From assembly GCF_903679515.1 (NCBI RefSeq), contig NZ_CAHOYM010000015.1, positions 1 through 45,753 of the forward strand: 45,753 nt of DNA. The letters are read 5' to 3'. The translations under genes and the position numbers were made by a program. Positions 19,865 through 30,291 of this stretch are shown here, piece by piece. The notes under the pieces were generated by a model. That model was not told the DNA's origin. It made no database searches and saw only the letters and a program-made list of their open reading frames with translations. The stretch's first letter is position 1. Each line of letters starts with the position of its first letter. Source of the stretch: Bartonella gabonensis (GTDB lineage Bacteria; Pseudomonadota; Alphaproteobacteria; Rhizobiales; Rhizobiaceae).

Positions 19865-20918
19865 AAAAATCATCGCATCTCATGGCCCTATTACCGTCAG
19901 TGAATATATGACATTGGCGCTCACAGACCCTCAATTTGGCTATTATCAAACACAAATACCTTTTGGGCGCACTGGTGATTTCATAACAGCACCCGAGGTA
20001 AGCCAATTATTTGGAGAAATGATTGGCATTTGGCTTCTTGCAAATTGGAAGGCCCATGGTTGTCCTCAGCCTTTTATTCTTGCTGAAATAGGACCAGGAC
20101 GTGGAACTTTGATGGATGACATTTTGCGAACCATCCAAAAGCTTTCTACAACAGCATTTAATGCTGCTGAAATTTTTCTGATTGAAACAAGTAAAAAACT
20201 CGCAAAAGAACAAAAAAAAACTCTTGCTCCTTATCAGAAACAAATCCACAGTATTAAAAATTTTGATCAAGTCCCTGCAAAACCTCTCTTTTTCATTGGC
20301 AATGAATTCCTCGATACACTCCCCATCAATCAATATATTAAAGTCAATGGTGAATGGAAAGAACGCCGTATTACAGTCAATCAAGAGGGAGATTTTATCT
20401 TTATTGCTGCCCCGCATAAATTTCCCTCTTCTTGTCTACAAACCTATGGTTCTAAAGTCCCTGACGGAACAATTTTTGAACATGCGCCTTCGCGGCATCA
20501 ATTCATGCAACAAATCAGTCACCATTTAGTACAAGTCACAGGTTCTGCTCTGCTTATTGATTATGGGGCTTGTGATCTTGCCTTTGGCGATACACTGCAA
20601 GCACTCTCAAAACATAGATTTCGTGATGTTTTTGAAGCTCCAGGTCAACATGATTTAACATCCCATGTTGATTTTTCTTTTTTAAAAAATATAGCCCTTG
20701 AACAGGGCTGTTTTGCTGAAATCTTAGAACAAGGAGACTTTCTTTTAAAAATGGGGCTGTTAGAACGCGCAAAACAGCTTGGAGTGGGCAAAAATGCTTC
20801 CTTGCAAAACAAAATCCGCCTCGATATCGAACGGCTCGCTGGTCCAGATCAAATGGGCAAACTCTTTAAAGTTTTACATTTTAGTGATAAAAATATATCT
20901 ATACCTCCTCAATTTTGA
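19839..20918 (+). CDS. SAM-dependent methyltransferase, MidA/NDUFAF7 family
   Basis: A 359-residue class-I methyltransferase of the DUF185 family. The N-terminal [19 protein letters not shown] and [19 protein letters not shown] are family hallmarks. The SAM-binding glycine motif is [14 protein letters not shown] near 85-98. Further conserved parts are [10 protein letters not shown] and LLIDYGACD. The mitochondrial homologue methylates an arginine of complex I subunit NDUFS2. Whether the bacterial protein does the same is inference. It overlaps lgt and is followed, after 79 bases, by the yfiH-like gene, forming a probable three-gene unit. Confidence 0.9.
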   Translation: MESLKEKIKKIIASHGPITVSEYMTLALTDPQFGYYQTQIPFGRTGDFITAPEVSQLFGEMIGIWLLANWKAHGCPQPFILAEIGPGRGTLMDDILRTIQKLSTTAFNAAEIFLIETSKKLAKEQKKTLAPYQKQIHSIKNFDQVPAKPLFFIGNEFLDTLPINQYIKVNGEWKERRITVNQEGDFIFIAAPHKFPSSCLQTYGSKVPDGTIFEHAPSRHQFMQQISHHLVQVTGSALLIDYGACDLAFGDTLQALSKHRFRDVFEAPGQHDLTSHVDFSFLKNIALEQGCFAEILEQGDFLLKMGLLERAKQLGVGKNASLQNKIRLDIERLAGPDQMGKLFKVLHFSDKNISIPPQF

Positions 20919-20997
20919 TGACCCTAAATATTGACAAATCCGTGCCTCTCTCCCACCATTCTCCCTTTGAAAATAACCATCCCTATAAGGAACCTTT

Positions 20998-21711
20998 ATG
21001 AATTCTGTCTCGTCCCCCATCCTTGCAAAAGAGCTTTCCGCCTTACACGGGATAAAGCATGGTTTTTTCACACGCCAAGAGAATATTGCACAAAATCGCA
21101 TTTTAATCGCCGATTATTTTGCTGTTGAAGCGCAAAATTTTATCACTGTTAAGCAAATACATTCTTCTGACGTTGTCGTAGTAAATCAAGCTTTTATTGG
21201 CGCGCCTCCCAAAGCAGATGCCCTCGTTACCACCACACTCGGACTTGTAATCGGCATTCTTACAGCAGATTGTGGCCCAATACTGTTTGCTGATCCACAA
21301 GCTGGGGTCATCGCCGCAACGCATGCTGGCTGGCGAGGAAGCTTAAATGGAATTATCGAAAAAACAATTGCTGTTATGGAAAAACAGGGAGCCAAAAGGC
21401 AATCAATAACAGCCGTTCTTGGTCCTTGTATTGGTCCTTGCCACTATGAAGTAACAAGTGAATTTTACAACCAATTTATTGAGCGTCATAGCAAATTTCA
21501 AAAATATTTTTTAAAAACAGAAACAATCAATCACTTTCATTTTAATCTATGGGCATTTATTCTCAATAAACTCAAAGAAGCAGGTATTAATGCTTCTTGT
21601 TTGGAGCTTTGCACCTACCAAGATGAACAGCATTTTTTTTCTTATCGACGTGCAATACACCGCAACGAACCGGATGATGGGCGGCAAATTTCCGCTATTA
21701 TGTTGAAATAA
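20998..21711 (+). CDS. pgeF: YfiH/LACC1-family multicopper-type protein (peptidoglycan editing factor)
   Basis: A 237-residue protein of the family once called polyphenol oxidase or laccase-domain. Metal-ligand motifs are visible: KQIHSSDVV, TADCGPILFAD, ATHAGWRGSLNG and GPCIGPCHYEV. In E. coli the homologue (PgeF/YfiH) edits UDP-MurNAc-L-Ser in the cytosol, and vertebrate LACC1 acts on purine nucleosides; which activity applies here is not decided. A clear AAGGA site precedes the ATG. It is the last gene of the lgt cluster. The symbol is by family and not certain. Confidence 0.85.
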   Translation: MNSVSSPILAKELSALHGIKHGFFTRQENIAQNRILIADYFAVEAQNFITVKQIHSSDVVVVNQAFIGAPPKADALVTTTLGLVIGILTADCGPILFADPQAGVIAATHAGWRGSLNGIIEKTIAVMEKQGAKRQSITAVLGPCIGPCHYEVTSEFYNQFIERHSKFQKYFLKTETINHFHFNLWAFILNKLKEAGINASCLELCTYQDEQHFFSYRRAIHRNEPDDGRQISAIMLK

Positions 21712-22194
21712 ATATTTCTTTCCTCACAAAAAGATCAAAACCGTAAACAAAACAATGCCAATAAAATAAGTAAGTCTTTTTCTAATATGCTTTATAATTC
21801 TTAATTGACGTTACAAAATACGAAAACTGTAGCTATGAGAAATAAAACGAGCTCTTTTTTTCAACGTTTGCTTATAATGACCTTTAACACGTAATTATTG
21901 ATGCTGTTTTCTAAATCAAATAATTGAAGAAAAAGCTAAACTGGATGATTAAAAATCTTTCTCTATTACAAATCCCCCCCGTGCAAATAGATCGTATCCT
22001 TTGTTTTTGCTTAACAATTTCAGTAATTAACTCTAAAAGAGACAAAAATTTTGGAAAAAGAGAAAACATATCGCATAGCTCTTTAACAAAAATCGATAAA
22101 ATTGTAAGGCTTTTGTAATTGTTTTCTTGCAATTTAATAAAAAGAAATTAAAAACCGTGTCGCATTCCTACCATGATTATTCAGAGGTTCTATT
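21712..22194. other. Interval between pgeF and prs
   Basis: No supported gene. A 64-codon plus-strand frame (21924-22118) has no ribosome site, signal or domain. The prs ribosome site (AGAGG) lies at the right edge. I found no terminator. Confidence 0.4.
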
Positions 22195-23127
22195 ATGAAA
22201 CTTTTCTGCGGAAATTCTAACCCACGCTTAGCTGAAGATGTTACAAATTATTTGAACATACCCTTAGGCAAGGCAACTGTAAAGCGCTTTGCTGATCAAG
22301 AAATTTTCGTAGAATTGCATGAAAATGTACGTGGACAAGATGTGTTTGTTTTGCAATCTACTTCTTATCCCGCAAATGATCATTTGATGGAATTGCTCAT
22401 CATGATTGATGCTCTTCGTCGTTCTTCTGCACGCCGTATCACAGCAGTGATACCCTATTTTGGCTATGCCCGCCAAGATAGAAAACCTGGACCACGGACT
22501 CCCATTTCTGCAAAACTTGTTGCCAACCTGATTACTGAAGCAGGCGCCCATCGCGTTTTAACATTGGACCTTCATGCGGGACAAATTCAAGGTTTTTTTG
22601 ATATCCCTACGGATAATCTCTATGCTGTTCCTGTCATTTCTCGTGATGTCAAAATGCATTATTCTCTTGAAAATGTTATTGTTGTTTCACCTGATGTGGG
22701 TGGTGTGGTCCGTGCTCGCTCGCTCGCCAAACGCTTGAACAGTTTGCTTGCTATTGTCGATAAACGTCGTGAATGTCCCGGTGAATCAGAAGTTATGAAT
22801 ATTATTGGAGATGTAACGGGGAAAGATTGTCTTTTGCTGGATGATATTGTTGATTCAGGTGGAACTTTATGTAATGCAGCAAGTGCTCTCTTAAAACACG
22901 GGGCCAATAGTGTCACAGCTTATATTACGCATGGTGTTCTTTCTGGTAGCGCTATTGAGCGCATTACCCATTCAGAAATGAAAGAATTGGTTATTACCGA
23001 TTCAATTATGCCAACAGGGGCTATTGAGAAAGCTCATAATATTCGCGTTTTGCCCATAGCCGATCTCATTGGAGAAGCAATAGCTAGGACAGCCGCAGAA
23101 CAATCCGTTTCCAGCTTATTTGGTTAA
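22195..23127 (+). CDS. prs: Ribose-phosphate pyrophosphokinase
   Basis: A 310-residue cytosolic enzyme making PRPP from ribose 5-phosphate and ATP, the precursor for purines, pyrimidines, histidine, tryptophan and NAD. The length is typical of class I. It has the conserved [10 protein letters not shown] flexible-loop segment, [14 protein letters not shown] near 125, the Mg/ATP site [12 protein letters not shown], and the PRPP-binding [13 protein letters not shown] near 221. The start has an AGAGG site. It is convergent with the downstream HerA-like gene, whose stop overlaps its own by 4 bases. Confidence 0.97.
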   Translation: MKLFCGNSNPRLAEDVTNYLNIPLGKATVKRFADQEIFVELHENVRGQDVFVLQSTSYPANDHLMELLIMIDALRRSSARRITAVIPYFGYARQDRKPGPRTPISAKLVANLITEAGAHRVLTLDLHAGQIQGFFDIPTDNLYAVPVISRDVKMHYSLENVIVVSPDVGGVVRARSLAKRLNSLLAIVDKRRECPGESEVMNIIGDVTGKDCLLLDDIVDSGGTLCNAASALLKHGANSVTAYITHGVLSGSAIERITHSEMKELVITDSIMPTGAIEKAHNIRVLPIADLIGEAIARTAAEQSVSSLFG

Positions 23128-24623
23128 AGTGGTTCTTTGGGATCTCCTGGTGCCGTTTCGACACCAAGATCAGGAAATGCAACAATGCGTTGACCACTAA
23201 AATGCGTATGAATAACAATGAGACCGCGCTCTTCAAAGTAGGTTAAAAGCCGACGCGCACGACTTAAAGAATGTGTCCCATAAAGACGGGCTAAAAATGC
23301 ATCGGATGGGCATGGCTTTCCACCCAATGCCGCCTGTGCCACATTCAAGAAGACTCCTTGAACATCATCTTCCAAACTTTCTGATATCTTCAAAATATGT
23401 TTCCAATGTTCACTGACAGCCGTTTGTTCATCAACAAAAGCTTGAGCAATCGCCAATTTACGCCGAAATTGTGAAAGATTAAAAGGAACCTGTGACATAC
23501 CATGGATACGGCAACGAACCGAAAAATCTTGATAAAGCACCGCTGTTGAACGATAAAAAGCCTCAGGATCCTCAAGAATTTCCCGAATGACATGTTCTGC
23601 TTGACACTCTCGCTCAACATCAGAAAACTCAGGAAATAAACTTAAGGTTTCTTCCAACACCTCTTTTTTTTTATGCACCACTTCTTCTAACATTTCGTGC
23701 ATTGATTTTTCTCTCACTGGCTCTCGTATTGGTTTAAAGGGCGTTAAAATTTCCTCTGGTGAAGCCGTAAAAACAAGTTCTTGTATATCATCTCGCTCTG
23801 TTGGAAGTGGCATTAATTTAGGGCTAGAAGAGCGTGCTAAAGTTTCAACAGAACCAATGATAATTGGTAAGGGACGTCGTGATAAAGCAGGGCCTAAAGC
23901 GATAAAATGCCCCCGTTCAAGATCTCTAAACATTTCCGCTTGACGACGCTCCATTCCCAAAAGATCAGCTGCACGCACCATGTCAATATCTAAAAAAGTC
24001 CGCCCTATTAAAAAGTTTGAAGCTTCAGCAGCAACATTTTTAGCAAGCTTAGCCAAACGTTGTGTCGCAATAACACCAGCAAGACCACGTTTACGTCCTC
24101 GACACATAAGATTGGTCATAGCGCTCAGAGAAATTTTACGAGCTTCATCGGAAACTTCTCCTGCCGCAGTTGGAGCAAACAATTGTGCTTCATCGACAAC
24201 GATAAGCATAGGATACCAATAATCACGTTCCACATCAAACAGTGCACCAAGGAAAGCCCCCACAGCACGCATCTGTTGCTCAGTATCCAACCCTTCAAGA
24301 TTAAATACCACCGAAACTCGATGTTGCCGAATACGATGAGCAATACGCGTCAACTCTAATTCACTCCGTTGAGCCTCCACAATAACATGGCCAAATTTAT
24401 CTGCTAAAGTTACAAAATCGCCTTCTGGGTCAATCACACAGTGCTGCACCCACTTAGCACTTTGCTCTAAAAGACGGCGTAAAAGATGTGATTTCCCAGA
24501 ACCCGAATTACCTTGTACAAGAAGACGTGTCGCCAATAACTCTTCCAAATCAAGAAGTGCTGGCATTGATTTATGTAAAGCACGACTCTCTGACATCTCA
24601 CCCAAGGCAATCTCAACCTTCAT
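23124..24623 (-). CDS. HerA/FtsK-type ATPase (helicase HerA-like, DUF87)
   Basis: A 499-residue AAA-like ATPase. Walker A is GNSGSGKS at 38-45, followed by [14 protein letters not shown]. Walker B is [12 protein letters not shown] near 141-152. A sensor region reads [17 protein letters not shown]. These match the HerA/DUF87 group of DNA-pumping ATPases. The C-terminal third carries a winged-helix-like region ([29 protein letters not shown]). HerA partners such as NurA are not nearby, and similar lone ATPases are common in Rhizobiales, so a role in DNA processing is likely but unproven. A GGAG site precedes the ATG. Confidence 0.85.
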   Translation of the reverse strand: MKVEIALGEMSESRALHKSMPALLDLEELLATRLLVQGNSGSGKSHLLRRLLEQSAKWVQHCVIDPEGDFVTLADKFGHVIVEAQRSELELTRIAHRIRQHRVSVVFNLEGLDTEQQMRAVGAFLGALFDVERDYWYPMLIVVDEAQLFAPTAAGEVSDEARKISLSAMTNLMCRGRKRGLAGVIATQRLAKLAKNVAAEASNFLIGRTFLDIDMVRAADLLGMERRQAEMFRDLERGHFIALGPALSRRPLPIIIGSVETLARSSSPKLMPLPTERDDIQELVFTASPEEILTPFKPIREPVREKSMHEMLEEVVHKKKEVLEETLSLFPEFSDVERECQAEHVIREILEDPEAFYRSTAVLYQDFSVRCRIHGMSQVPFNLSQFRRKLAIAQAFVDEQTAVSEHWKHILKISESLEDDVQGVFLNVAQAALGGKPCPSDAFLARLYGTHSLSRARRLLTYFEERGLIVIHTHFSGQRIVAFPDLGVETAPGDPKEPL

Positions 24624-24744
24624 AACATCTCCAGTGTTTGATTTTAAACATATCAGCGCCTATTGGTTGATTCTCCATCTATACCGCAATTTGTAACATT
24701 TCCTCCTTTTTAACGGTAGAAATCATCGATTTTTCCCACAACTC

Positions 24745-24773
24745 TTGCATCTATGAATAGTTTGAATTATAGA
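24745..24773 (+). promoter_or_regulatory. Predicted rplY promoter
   Basis: TTGCAT and TATAGA separated by exactly 17 bases. The expected transcription start falls at about 24780, which is the first base of the leader hairpin described next. Confidence 0.55.
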
Positions 24774-24779
24774 ACAAGC

Positions 24780-24812
24780 TTCTACGTAGACACCCTTGGA
24801 GGCAACGTAGAA
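24780..24812 (+). promoter_or_regulatory. Stem-loop at the predicted 5' end of the rplY mRNA
   Basis: Perfect 8-base arms TTCTACGT / ACGTAGAA around a 17-base loop containing CCCTTGGAGG. It begins at the predicted start of transcription and lies about 100 bases before the rplY ATG. Leaders that bind the encoded ribosomal protein are known for L25 in gammaproteobacteria; a similar role here is only inference. Confidence 0.5.
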
Positions 24813-24909
24813 TGGAGCAATCGCTGTTTTCTAGCGCATATCTTCATATCCATGCAAAAACTGTTATTGTTTTTGAAGGATCTCCAATCATGTAAAAAGG
24901 ACTTAAATT

Positions 24910-25530
24910 ATGAGTAAAAGCTACACTCTTAAGGCCGAAAAACGCGAGCGGGTTGGTAAGGGGTCCTCCCGTGAACTTCGCCGCAACGGTCTTATTCCTG
25001 CTGTCATTTATGGTGAAAAACAACCTCCTTTGGCCATAACAGTTCCCTATAAAGAAATTTTCTACAAAATCCACGGCGGTGGCTTTCGGACCACCATTGC
25101 AACGATTGTTCTCGACAAGCAAAAAATTATGGTCTTGCCAAAAGATTATCAATTAGATCCTGTGCGTGACTTTCCCCTCCATGTCGATTTCTTACGTATT
25201 TCGGCAAAATCGGTTGTAGAAGTGAATATTCCTGTCCACTTCCTCAATGAAGATATAGCACCTGGACTTAAAAAGGGTGGTGTCCTCAATATCGTTCGGC
25301 ACGAAATTGAATGTACGGCTCCAGCAAATGCTATTCCTGAAGCCATTGAAATTGATCTCTCCAGCTACTCCATTGGTGATTCTATTCACATTTCAGCTGT
25401 ACAACTGCCAAAAGATGTGACACCTATCATCCAAGATCGAGACTTTACCATTGCAACCATTGCAGCTCCTGCTAGCATGGATGTCAGTGATGACGCTTCC
25501 GAACAAGAAAAGGATGAAAACGAAGCGTAA
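24910..25530 (+). CDS. rplY: 50S ribosomal protein L25 (general stress protein Ctc form)
   Basis: A 206-residue 5S rRNA-binding ribosomal protein of the long (Ctc/TL5) type. The N-terminal L25 domain (about 1-95) begins [20 protein letters not shown], with [13 protein letters not shown] and [10 protein letters not shown]. The C-terminal beta domain (about 100-190) is followed by an acidic tail (EQEKDENEA). An AAGGA site precedes the ATG. It is followed by a terminator and then pth, a gene pair common in bacteria. Confidence 0.95.
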   Translation: MSKSYTLKAEKRERVGKGSSRELRRNGLIPAVIYGEKQPPLAITVPYKEIFYKIHGGGFRTTIATIVLDKQKIMVLPKDYQLDPVRDFPLHVDFLRISAKSVVEVNIPVHFLNEDIAPGLKKGGVLNIVRHEIECTAPANAIPEAIEIDLSSYSIGDSIHISAVQLPKDVTPIIQDRDFTIATIAAPASMDVSDDASEQEKDENEA

Positions 25531-25547
25531 ACTTCATAAAACTCAAC

Positions 25548-25567
25548 AGGCGGGAATTTTCCCGCCT
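25548..25567. terminator. Terminator after rplY
   Basis: Perfect 9-base stem AGGCGGGAA / TTCCCGCCT with a 2-base TT loop; the effective loop is larger. Only a short TAATTT follows, so termination may be partial and allow some read-through into pth. Confidence 0.6.
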
Positions 25568-25612
25568 TAATTTATGGGACACTCCCCCCTCACATTTTGA
25601 CTGAAGGTACAC

Positions 25613-26194
25613 ATGTGGCTTATTGCTGGTCTTGGCAATCCTGGTTCACAATATCAAAATAACCGCCATAATATCGGTTTTATGGCTGTTGATGCAATTT
25701 ATCAGTCCTTTTCTTTTTCTCCTTGGTCGAAGAAATTTCAAGCAGAAATTTCCAATGGTTTCATAAATAATGAAAAAATTTTTCTTATAAAACCGCAAAC
25801 TTTTATGAATCTTTCTGGTCAAGCTATTGGTGAAGCTTTGCGATTTTATAAATTAGATTTAAAGAATTTGATCATCATTTATGATGAGTTAGATCTGTCT
25901 CCAGGAAAAGTACGTATAAAAATCGGAGGAGGAAATAATGGGCATAATGGTATTAAGTCTATTGATGCCCATTGTGGTACTGACTATTGTCGTATACGTA
26001 TAGGAATTGGTCATCCTGGAAGGAAAGAACTTGTTCATCAGCATGTTCTAGGAAATTTTACCAAATCTGATCAAGAATGGTTGCCCCCTCTCTTAGAAAC
26101 CATTGCAAAAAATATTGCTCTCCTCATAAAAGGTGACAAATCTCTGTTTATGAATGAAGTTTCTCAAACGATAAAAAACAAGAACTTACCCTAA
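25613..26194 (+). CDS. pth: Peptidyl-tRNA hydrolase
   Basis: A 193-residue cytosolic esterase that frees tRNA from peptidyl-tRNA dropped by ribosomes. The catalytic histidine is H19 in NNRHNIGF. Other signatures are GLGNPGSQY at the N terminus, [12 protein letters not shown] near 63, the DELDLSPGK segment near 93 and [13 protein letters not shown] near 106. The length is standard for bacterial Pth. It starts about 80 bases after rplY. Confidence 0.96.
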   Translation: MWLIAGLGNPGSQYQNNRHNIGFMAVDAIYQSFSFSPWSKKFQAEISNGFINNEKIFLIKPQTFMNLSGQAIGEALRFYKLDLKNLIIIYDELDLSPGKVRIKIGGGNNGHNGIKSIDAHCGTDYCRIRIGIGHPGRKELVHQHVLGNFTKSDQEWLPPLLETIAKNIALLIKGDKSLFMNEVSQTIKNKNLP

Positions 26195-26596
26195 TCGCTT
26201 ATTTCTCTCATTGGTAAAAATCAACTTATCTCTATAAAAATTTTATATAACATTTTGATTTATAAAAATTAATTTTTTTAAGCTGAATAAAAACGTCAAA
26301 TACATAAAATTCATTTCAAATCTATTGATAATGAAACAATCAAAACCATTGGTATACATATCACCAGTTGTAGAGGTATACGGACAAAAACTCTTAAAAA
26401 AAGAAAGAAAAATGTCTCTTATAAATCTTCTCCAAAGTAAAGCCTGTTAGGATAACATGAGAAGCTGGCAAATAGAATAATGATATTTATACATACCTTT
26501 TGAAAAAGAGAGGTCTATACTCTCTTTTTGGAGAAAGAGAAGATTAGAACAGCAAACCAAAATACTCAGATGGTTCTCTCCAATCTTCTCCCTAGA
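26195..26596. other. Interval between pth and the L,D-transpeptidase
   Basis: About 400 bases with no gene. It holds a reverse-oriented copy of the dispersed repeat (26308-26347). A hairpin AGAGAGGTCTATACTCTCT-like element with T-run (about 26508-26528) may terminate transcription toward the right. Confidence 0.4.
26308..26347 (-). repeat. Dispersed intergenic repeat, copy 5
   Basis: On the minus strand TTTTGATTGTTTCATTATCA followed by ATAGATTTGAAATGAA. It closely matches the copies at 33175 and 44616. No integrase-like fragment is recognisable beside it. Confidence 0.6.
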
Positions 26597-27397
26597 TTAA
26601 AAATCATTTGGCTGAATGGTTGACTCTAGCGGATCGTAGCCATTTGATTGTTGACTATAGGCTGTAGACACACTGCTATTGTTTTGCAACACCACGACAC
26701 GCGAACCAACGGGAACACGATCATAAAGATCAATAATATCTTGATTGAGTAAACGGATACATCCGCTTGAAATAGCATGCCCAATTGACCAAGTTTCATG
26801 CGAGCCATGAATACGGAAAAGTGTATCTTTTCCATTTTTGAAAAGATAAAGTGCTCGCGCACCCAATGGGTTATCGGGTCCTGGTGGCATTCCTTTCCCC
26901 AAATGACCATAACGTTCTGGCTCCCGAGCCATCATTGCTGCAGTAGGAGCCCAATTTGGCCACCGACGCTTGCGCTGAACAACCCCCTCACCTTCAAATG
27001 CTAAGCCTTCCTTACCAACCCCAATCCCATAGCGTAAAGCTTTTCCATTTTCACCAATAAGGTAAAGAAAACATTCTTGCGTATCGATAACCAACGTTCC
27101 AGGTGGATAAGATGTATAATAAATCACTTCTTGTCGCCAAAACTTTGGATCAATTGTCGCAAGATCAATAGCAGGTAACGAATAAGTTTCATTCGTTACA
27201 GGACCGTACAAAGCCTGTATTTCTGGTGGAACGTATCGAGCTTGTTGAAAAGAAGCCGATGACATATCTGAATGACGTGTAGCACATCCAGCCAAAGCTA
27301 AAAGTTCTGCAATTAAAAAGACATAACGAGATAACACTCTTCTATTTTCTCCGATTAATTGTTTACGCAGATTTGCGTACCATGAAAAACTTAGCAC
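26597..27397 (-). CDS. L,D-transpeptidase (YkuD domain), predicted lipoprotein
   Basis: A periplasmic peptidoglycan cross-linking or anchoring enzyme of 266 residues. A lipobox LALAGC places the lipidated cysteine at C38. The YkuD catalytic domain spans about 100-235, with H197 in RIHGSHETW and the nucleophile C213 in ISSGCIRLLN. Both candidate starts are GTG: one at 27397 gives a long N-terminal extension, and one at 27337 (protein begins VLSRYVFLIAELL) gives a normal lipoprotein signal and has GGAGA upstream. I favour the second biologically but list the longer frame. The C-terminal tail of about 30 residues is low complexity. Lipidation would need Lgt, encoded at 18986. Confidence 0.85.
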   Translation of the reverse strand: MLSFSWYANLRKQLIGENRRVLSRYVFLIAELLALAGCATRHSDMSSASFQQARYVPPEIQALYGPVTNETYSLPAIDLATIDPKFWRQEVIYYTSYPPGTLVIDTQECFLYLIGENGKALRYGIGVGKEGLAFEGEGVVQRKRRWPNWAPTAAMMAREPERYGHLGKGMPPGPDNPLGARALYLFKNGKDTLFRIHGSHETWSIGHAISSGCIRLLNQDIIDLYDRVPVGSRVVVLQNNSSVSTAYSQQSNGYDPLESTIQPNDF

Positions 27398-27588
27398 ACT
27401 ATTAACATTAACTTGAAGTTTTCTTAATTAGTAAGCTAAGAAGAACTTTAAAAGGTTAAAAAAACAGATTATTTGTTGCTGTAGACTTTTTTCTCACTTA
27501 TCGCAATACAAAGACTATAACTCTTCTGAAAATATGCTATAAAAAAGTTTTATATTGACTATAAAATCAACGGAAAAGAAAGACTCTC

Positions 27589-28692
27589 ATGGGCTTTAAA
27601 TGCGGTATTGTCGGATTACCTAATGTTGGGAAATCAACTCTTTTTAATGCATTAACAAAAACAGCCACTGCACAGGCTGCCAATTATCCTTTTTGTACCA
27701 TTGAACCCAATACCGGTGAAGTTGCTGTTCCAGATTTACGCATGGAAAAAATTGCATCAATTGCAGGTTCAAAAGAAATTATTCCTACACGCATTAATTT
27801 CGTTGATATTGCGGGGCTTGTACGAGGCGCTTCAAAAGGCGAAGGTTTAGGGAACAAATTTTTAGCCAATATTCGCGAAGTCGATGCCATTATCCACGTT
27901 TTACGCTGTTTTCAAAATGAAGATATCACCCACGTAGAAGGACGTATTGATCCTATTTCTGATGCAACAACAGTTGAAACTGAACTCATGCTGGCGGATC
28001 TAGAAAGTCTTGAGAGAAGAATCGCACAAATCCGTAAGCGAGCAACTGGAAAAGATAAAGAAGCACTCACAATTCTACCCGTTATGGAAAAAGCATTAAA
28101 TATCCTGCAACAGGGAAATCCTGTCCGGTTATTACTCAAAGATATCTCTTTAGATGAACACCACATTCTAAAGAGTTTAAATCTTTTAACTTCCAAGCCT
28201 GTATTGTATGTTTGCAATGTAAGCGAAAATGATGCCGCTCATGGAAATAGCTTTAGCCAAACAGTTGAAAAAATGGCAACAGAGCAAAATGCGCAAAGCA
28301 TTATTATTTCTGCTTCTATCGAAGCGGAAATCACACAATTGAGTGATGCTGAAGCATCAGAATATCTCGATGCTCTAGGACTCTTTGAACCAAGTTTAAA
28401 TCGCCTTATTCGCGCTGGTTACCATTTACTTGATCTCATTACTTATTTCACCTGCGGACCGAAGGAAACACGAGCATGGACAATTACGCGTGGTACAAAA
28501 GCTCCCCAAGCTGCCGGCGTTATTCACTCCGATTTTGAGCGCGGCTTTATTCGTGCCCAAACCATTAGCTACGATGACTATATTGCTCTGGGGGGAGAAA
28601 GCGGTGCAAAAGAGGCAGGAAAAGCCCGCGATGAAGGAAAAGAATACATTGTGCAAGATGGTGATATCATGTTATTTAAACATAATACTTAA
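27589..28692 (+). CDS. ychF: Ribosome-binding ATPase YchF (OLA1 family)
   Basis: A 367-residue P-loop protein of the Obg-related family that prefers ATP and binds ribosomes. G1 is GLPNVGKST at 8-16, the switch region holds DIAGLVRGASKGEGLGN near 72, and G4 is the non-canonical NVSE that explains ATP preference. A coiled-coil insertion covers about 130-200. The C-terminal TGS-like domain has ARAWTITRGTKAPQAAG and IHSDFERGFIRA. The length is typical. It is convergent with the PRC-barrel gene. Confidence 0.95.
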   Translation: MGFKCGIVGLPNVGKSTLFNALTKTATAQAANYPFCTIEPNTGEVAVPDLRMEKIASIAGSKEIIPTRINFVDIAGLVRGASKGEGLGNKFLANIREVDAIIHVLRCFQNEDITHVEGRIDPISDATTVETELMLADLESLERRIAQIRKRATGKDKEALTILPVMEKALNILQQGNPVRLLLKDISLDEHHILKSLNLLTSKPVLYVCNVSENDAAHGNSFSQTVEKMATEQNAQSIIISASIEAEITQLSDAEASEYLDALGLFEPSLNRLIRAGYHLLDLITYFTCGPKETRAWTITRGTKAPQAAGVIHSDFERGFIRAQTISYDDYIALGGESGAKEAGKARDEGKEYIVQDGDIMLFKHNT

Positions 28693-28783
28693 TCTGCACT
28701 CTGCATTAATATTTTATCTTGAAGATTTTGTAATAAATCCATGAAAGTTTGTCGCCAAAACTCCCAAAGATTTCCTCAACAAA

Positions 28784-28815
28784 AAATCATTGCTACCATA
28801 TTATTATGGTAGCAA
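28784..28815 (-). terminator. Terminator for the PRC-barrel gene
   Basis: A 10-base perfect stem TTGCTACCAT / ATGGTAGCAA with a 6-base loop. On the minus strand it is followed after TGA by TTTTTT, which fits termination of the gene at 28847. In the other direction the T-run is poor, so it is a weaker end for ychF. Confidence 0.65.
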
Positions 28816-28846
28816 CTTCTTTGTATTAAAGAATGGAAACATTAAA

Positions 28847-29287
28847 TTAGCGTGCCCAATGCCCTTCATATTTAAATGTTGGAGCATCCTTTAAAGAATC
28901 CTTTGTCGCATTTGTAATAAGTTTCCACTTACCATAATCATTTGTCATCTGGATTGTTTCTGGAGAAACGACCACATAACTCTCCCCTATGCCAAGGAAA
29001 CCACCAACAGCTATCACAAACCCTGCAATATTATTTTCACGCAAAATAATATCTTTTACTTCACCAATATTTTCGTCTTCTATATTATAGACATTGGCGC
29101 CTATAAGGCTGGAAGCAACAAAATCCGTTGCCAAAGGTGTCACATAACGCACAGACTTATCGATCCCTACCTGCACGATACCTGTTGAAGAAATCATTTC
29201 AGGCTTAGAAGGTATTTCAAAAGACTGAGCATAAGTACTAGAAACCATCAAAATTGACATAAGAGTAGTACATGCAATTTTTTTCAT
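28847..29287 (-). CDS. Secreted PRC-barrel domain protein
   Basis: A 146-residue protein with a Sec signal peptide (MKKIACTTLMSILMVSSTYA, cleavage after TYA) and one PRC-barrel domain (about 53-125: LIGANVYNIEDENIGEVKDI, then AGFVIAVGGFLGIGESYVVV). PRC-barrels occur in photosynthetic reaction-centre H subunits, RimM and many secreted alphaproteobacterial proteins of unknown role. Export suggests a periplasmic or envelope function. A GGAG site precedes the ATG. It is monocistronic, with its own terminator downstream. Confidence 0.85.
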   Translation of the reverse strand: MKKIACTTLMSILMVSSTYAQSFEIPSKPEMISSTGIVQVGIDKSVRYVTPLATDFVASSLIGANVYNIEDENIGEVKDIILRENNIAGFVIAVGGFLGIGESYVVVSPETIQMTNDYGKWKLITNATKDSLKDAPTFKYEGHWAR

Positions 29288-29397
29288 TTTAACATCTCCG
29301 TTTTTACTTTGCTTTTACTTTATAAAACCTCAATGCATCATAAACAGATTTGTTCCTTATACTCTTTATACTTTCTACTCTTTCAAGAGCCGTCACT

Positions 29398-30291
29398 TTA
29401 TCCTTTTCTCTTTATTTCGCCTTTTGTTTTTTCCTCCAAATCATACCAAATACGATTTTTTAAAATATAAATAAGCCCTGCAAAAATGATTAAAAATAAA
29501 ATAACACGAAAACCGGTTTTCTTACGAATTTCCATATGAGGATCGGCAGCCCACATTAAAAAAGCAGAAACATCACGCGCGTAATATTCAACCGTTTGGG
29601 GGGTCCCATCTTCATAAGTCACCACACCATCACTCAAAGGAGGAGCCATGGTTAAAGAATTACCTGCAATAAAATAAGGATTATACCAATAACCATCCAC
29701 AATTTCTACTTCCTTTGGCGCTTCCTGATATCCTGTTAAAAGAGCTGTAATATAATCTGGGCCAGCTGTATCATAATGGGTTAATACATCCGTAATTAAA
29801 GCAGGAAACGGCAAAAATACACCACGTGCACGTGCCATCAATGATAAATCCGGAGGATCAGTACCATTTAAAGCAAATTTTCCTTCTTCTTCCTGCATAA
29901 AGGGAGAGGGAAAATAATCTGTTGCGCCCCCTAGACGTTTAAAATTTTTTCCTTCTCGATTAGGACCATCACGCACCTCATATTGTGCCGCCAAAGCTTT
30001 AATCTGTTCTTGATCATACCCGAGAGCTTTTAAATGGCGAAAAGCCACATATTTTAGCCCATGGCAGCTGGAACAAACTTGTTTATAAACCTTTAATCCA
30101 CGCCGCAATTGCGCCTTATCGTAAAATCCAAATGGTCCTGAAAAACTCCATTCTTGTTTTTTAGGAATCTGTAAAGGAAAAGAAATACGTTCTTCCTCTT
30201 GATCTAATCGCTCAGAGGCATAACTGTCCACACTCTGAACAGAAAAGCTCATAGCAACAATAACAATCAGTCCTACAAAAACATTTACCAT
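29398..30291 (-). CDS. petC: Cytochrome c1 (bc1 complex)
   Basis: A 297-residue heme-c subunit of the ubiquinol:cytochrome c oxidoreductase. A signal segment opens the protein. Heme is attached at CSSCH (C73, C76, H77), and the axial methionine is in SLTMAPPLSD. A C-terminal transmembrane anchor (VILFLIIFAGLIYIL, about 262-276) keeps it in the inner membrane with the heme domain in the periplasm. Its ATG overlaps the end of petB by 7 bases, so translation is probably coupled. In some Rhizobiales cytochrome b and c1 are encoded as one fused gene; here they are separate. Confidence 0.93.
   Translation of the reverse strand: MVNVFVGLIVIVAMSFSVQSVDSYASERLDQEEERISFPLQIPKKQEWSFSGPFGFYDKAQLRRGLKVYKQVCSSCHGLKYVAFRHLKALGYDQEQIKALAAQYEVRDGPNREGKNFKRLGGATDYFPSPFMQEEEGKFALNGTDPPDLSLMARARGVFLPFPALITDVLTHYDTAGPDYITALLTGYQEAPKEVEIVDGYWYNPYFIAGNSLTMAPPLSDGVVTYEDGTPQTVEYYARDVSAFLMWAADPHMEIRKKTGFRVILFLIIFAGLIYILKNRIWYDLEEKTKGEIKRKG

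Noticed and set aside
24060-24359. 99-codon plus-strand frame opposite the HerA-like gene
   Set aside because: Entirely antisense to a well-supported ATPase gene, with no domain or ribosome site.
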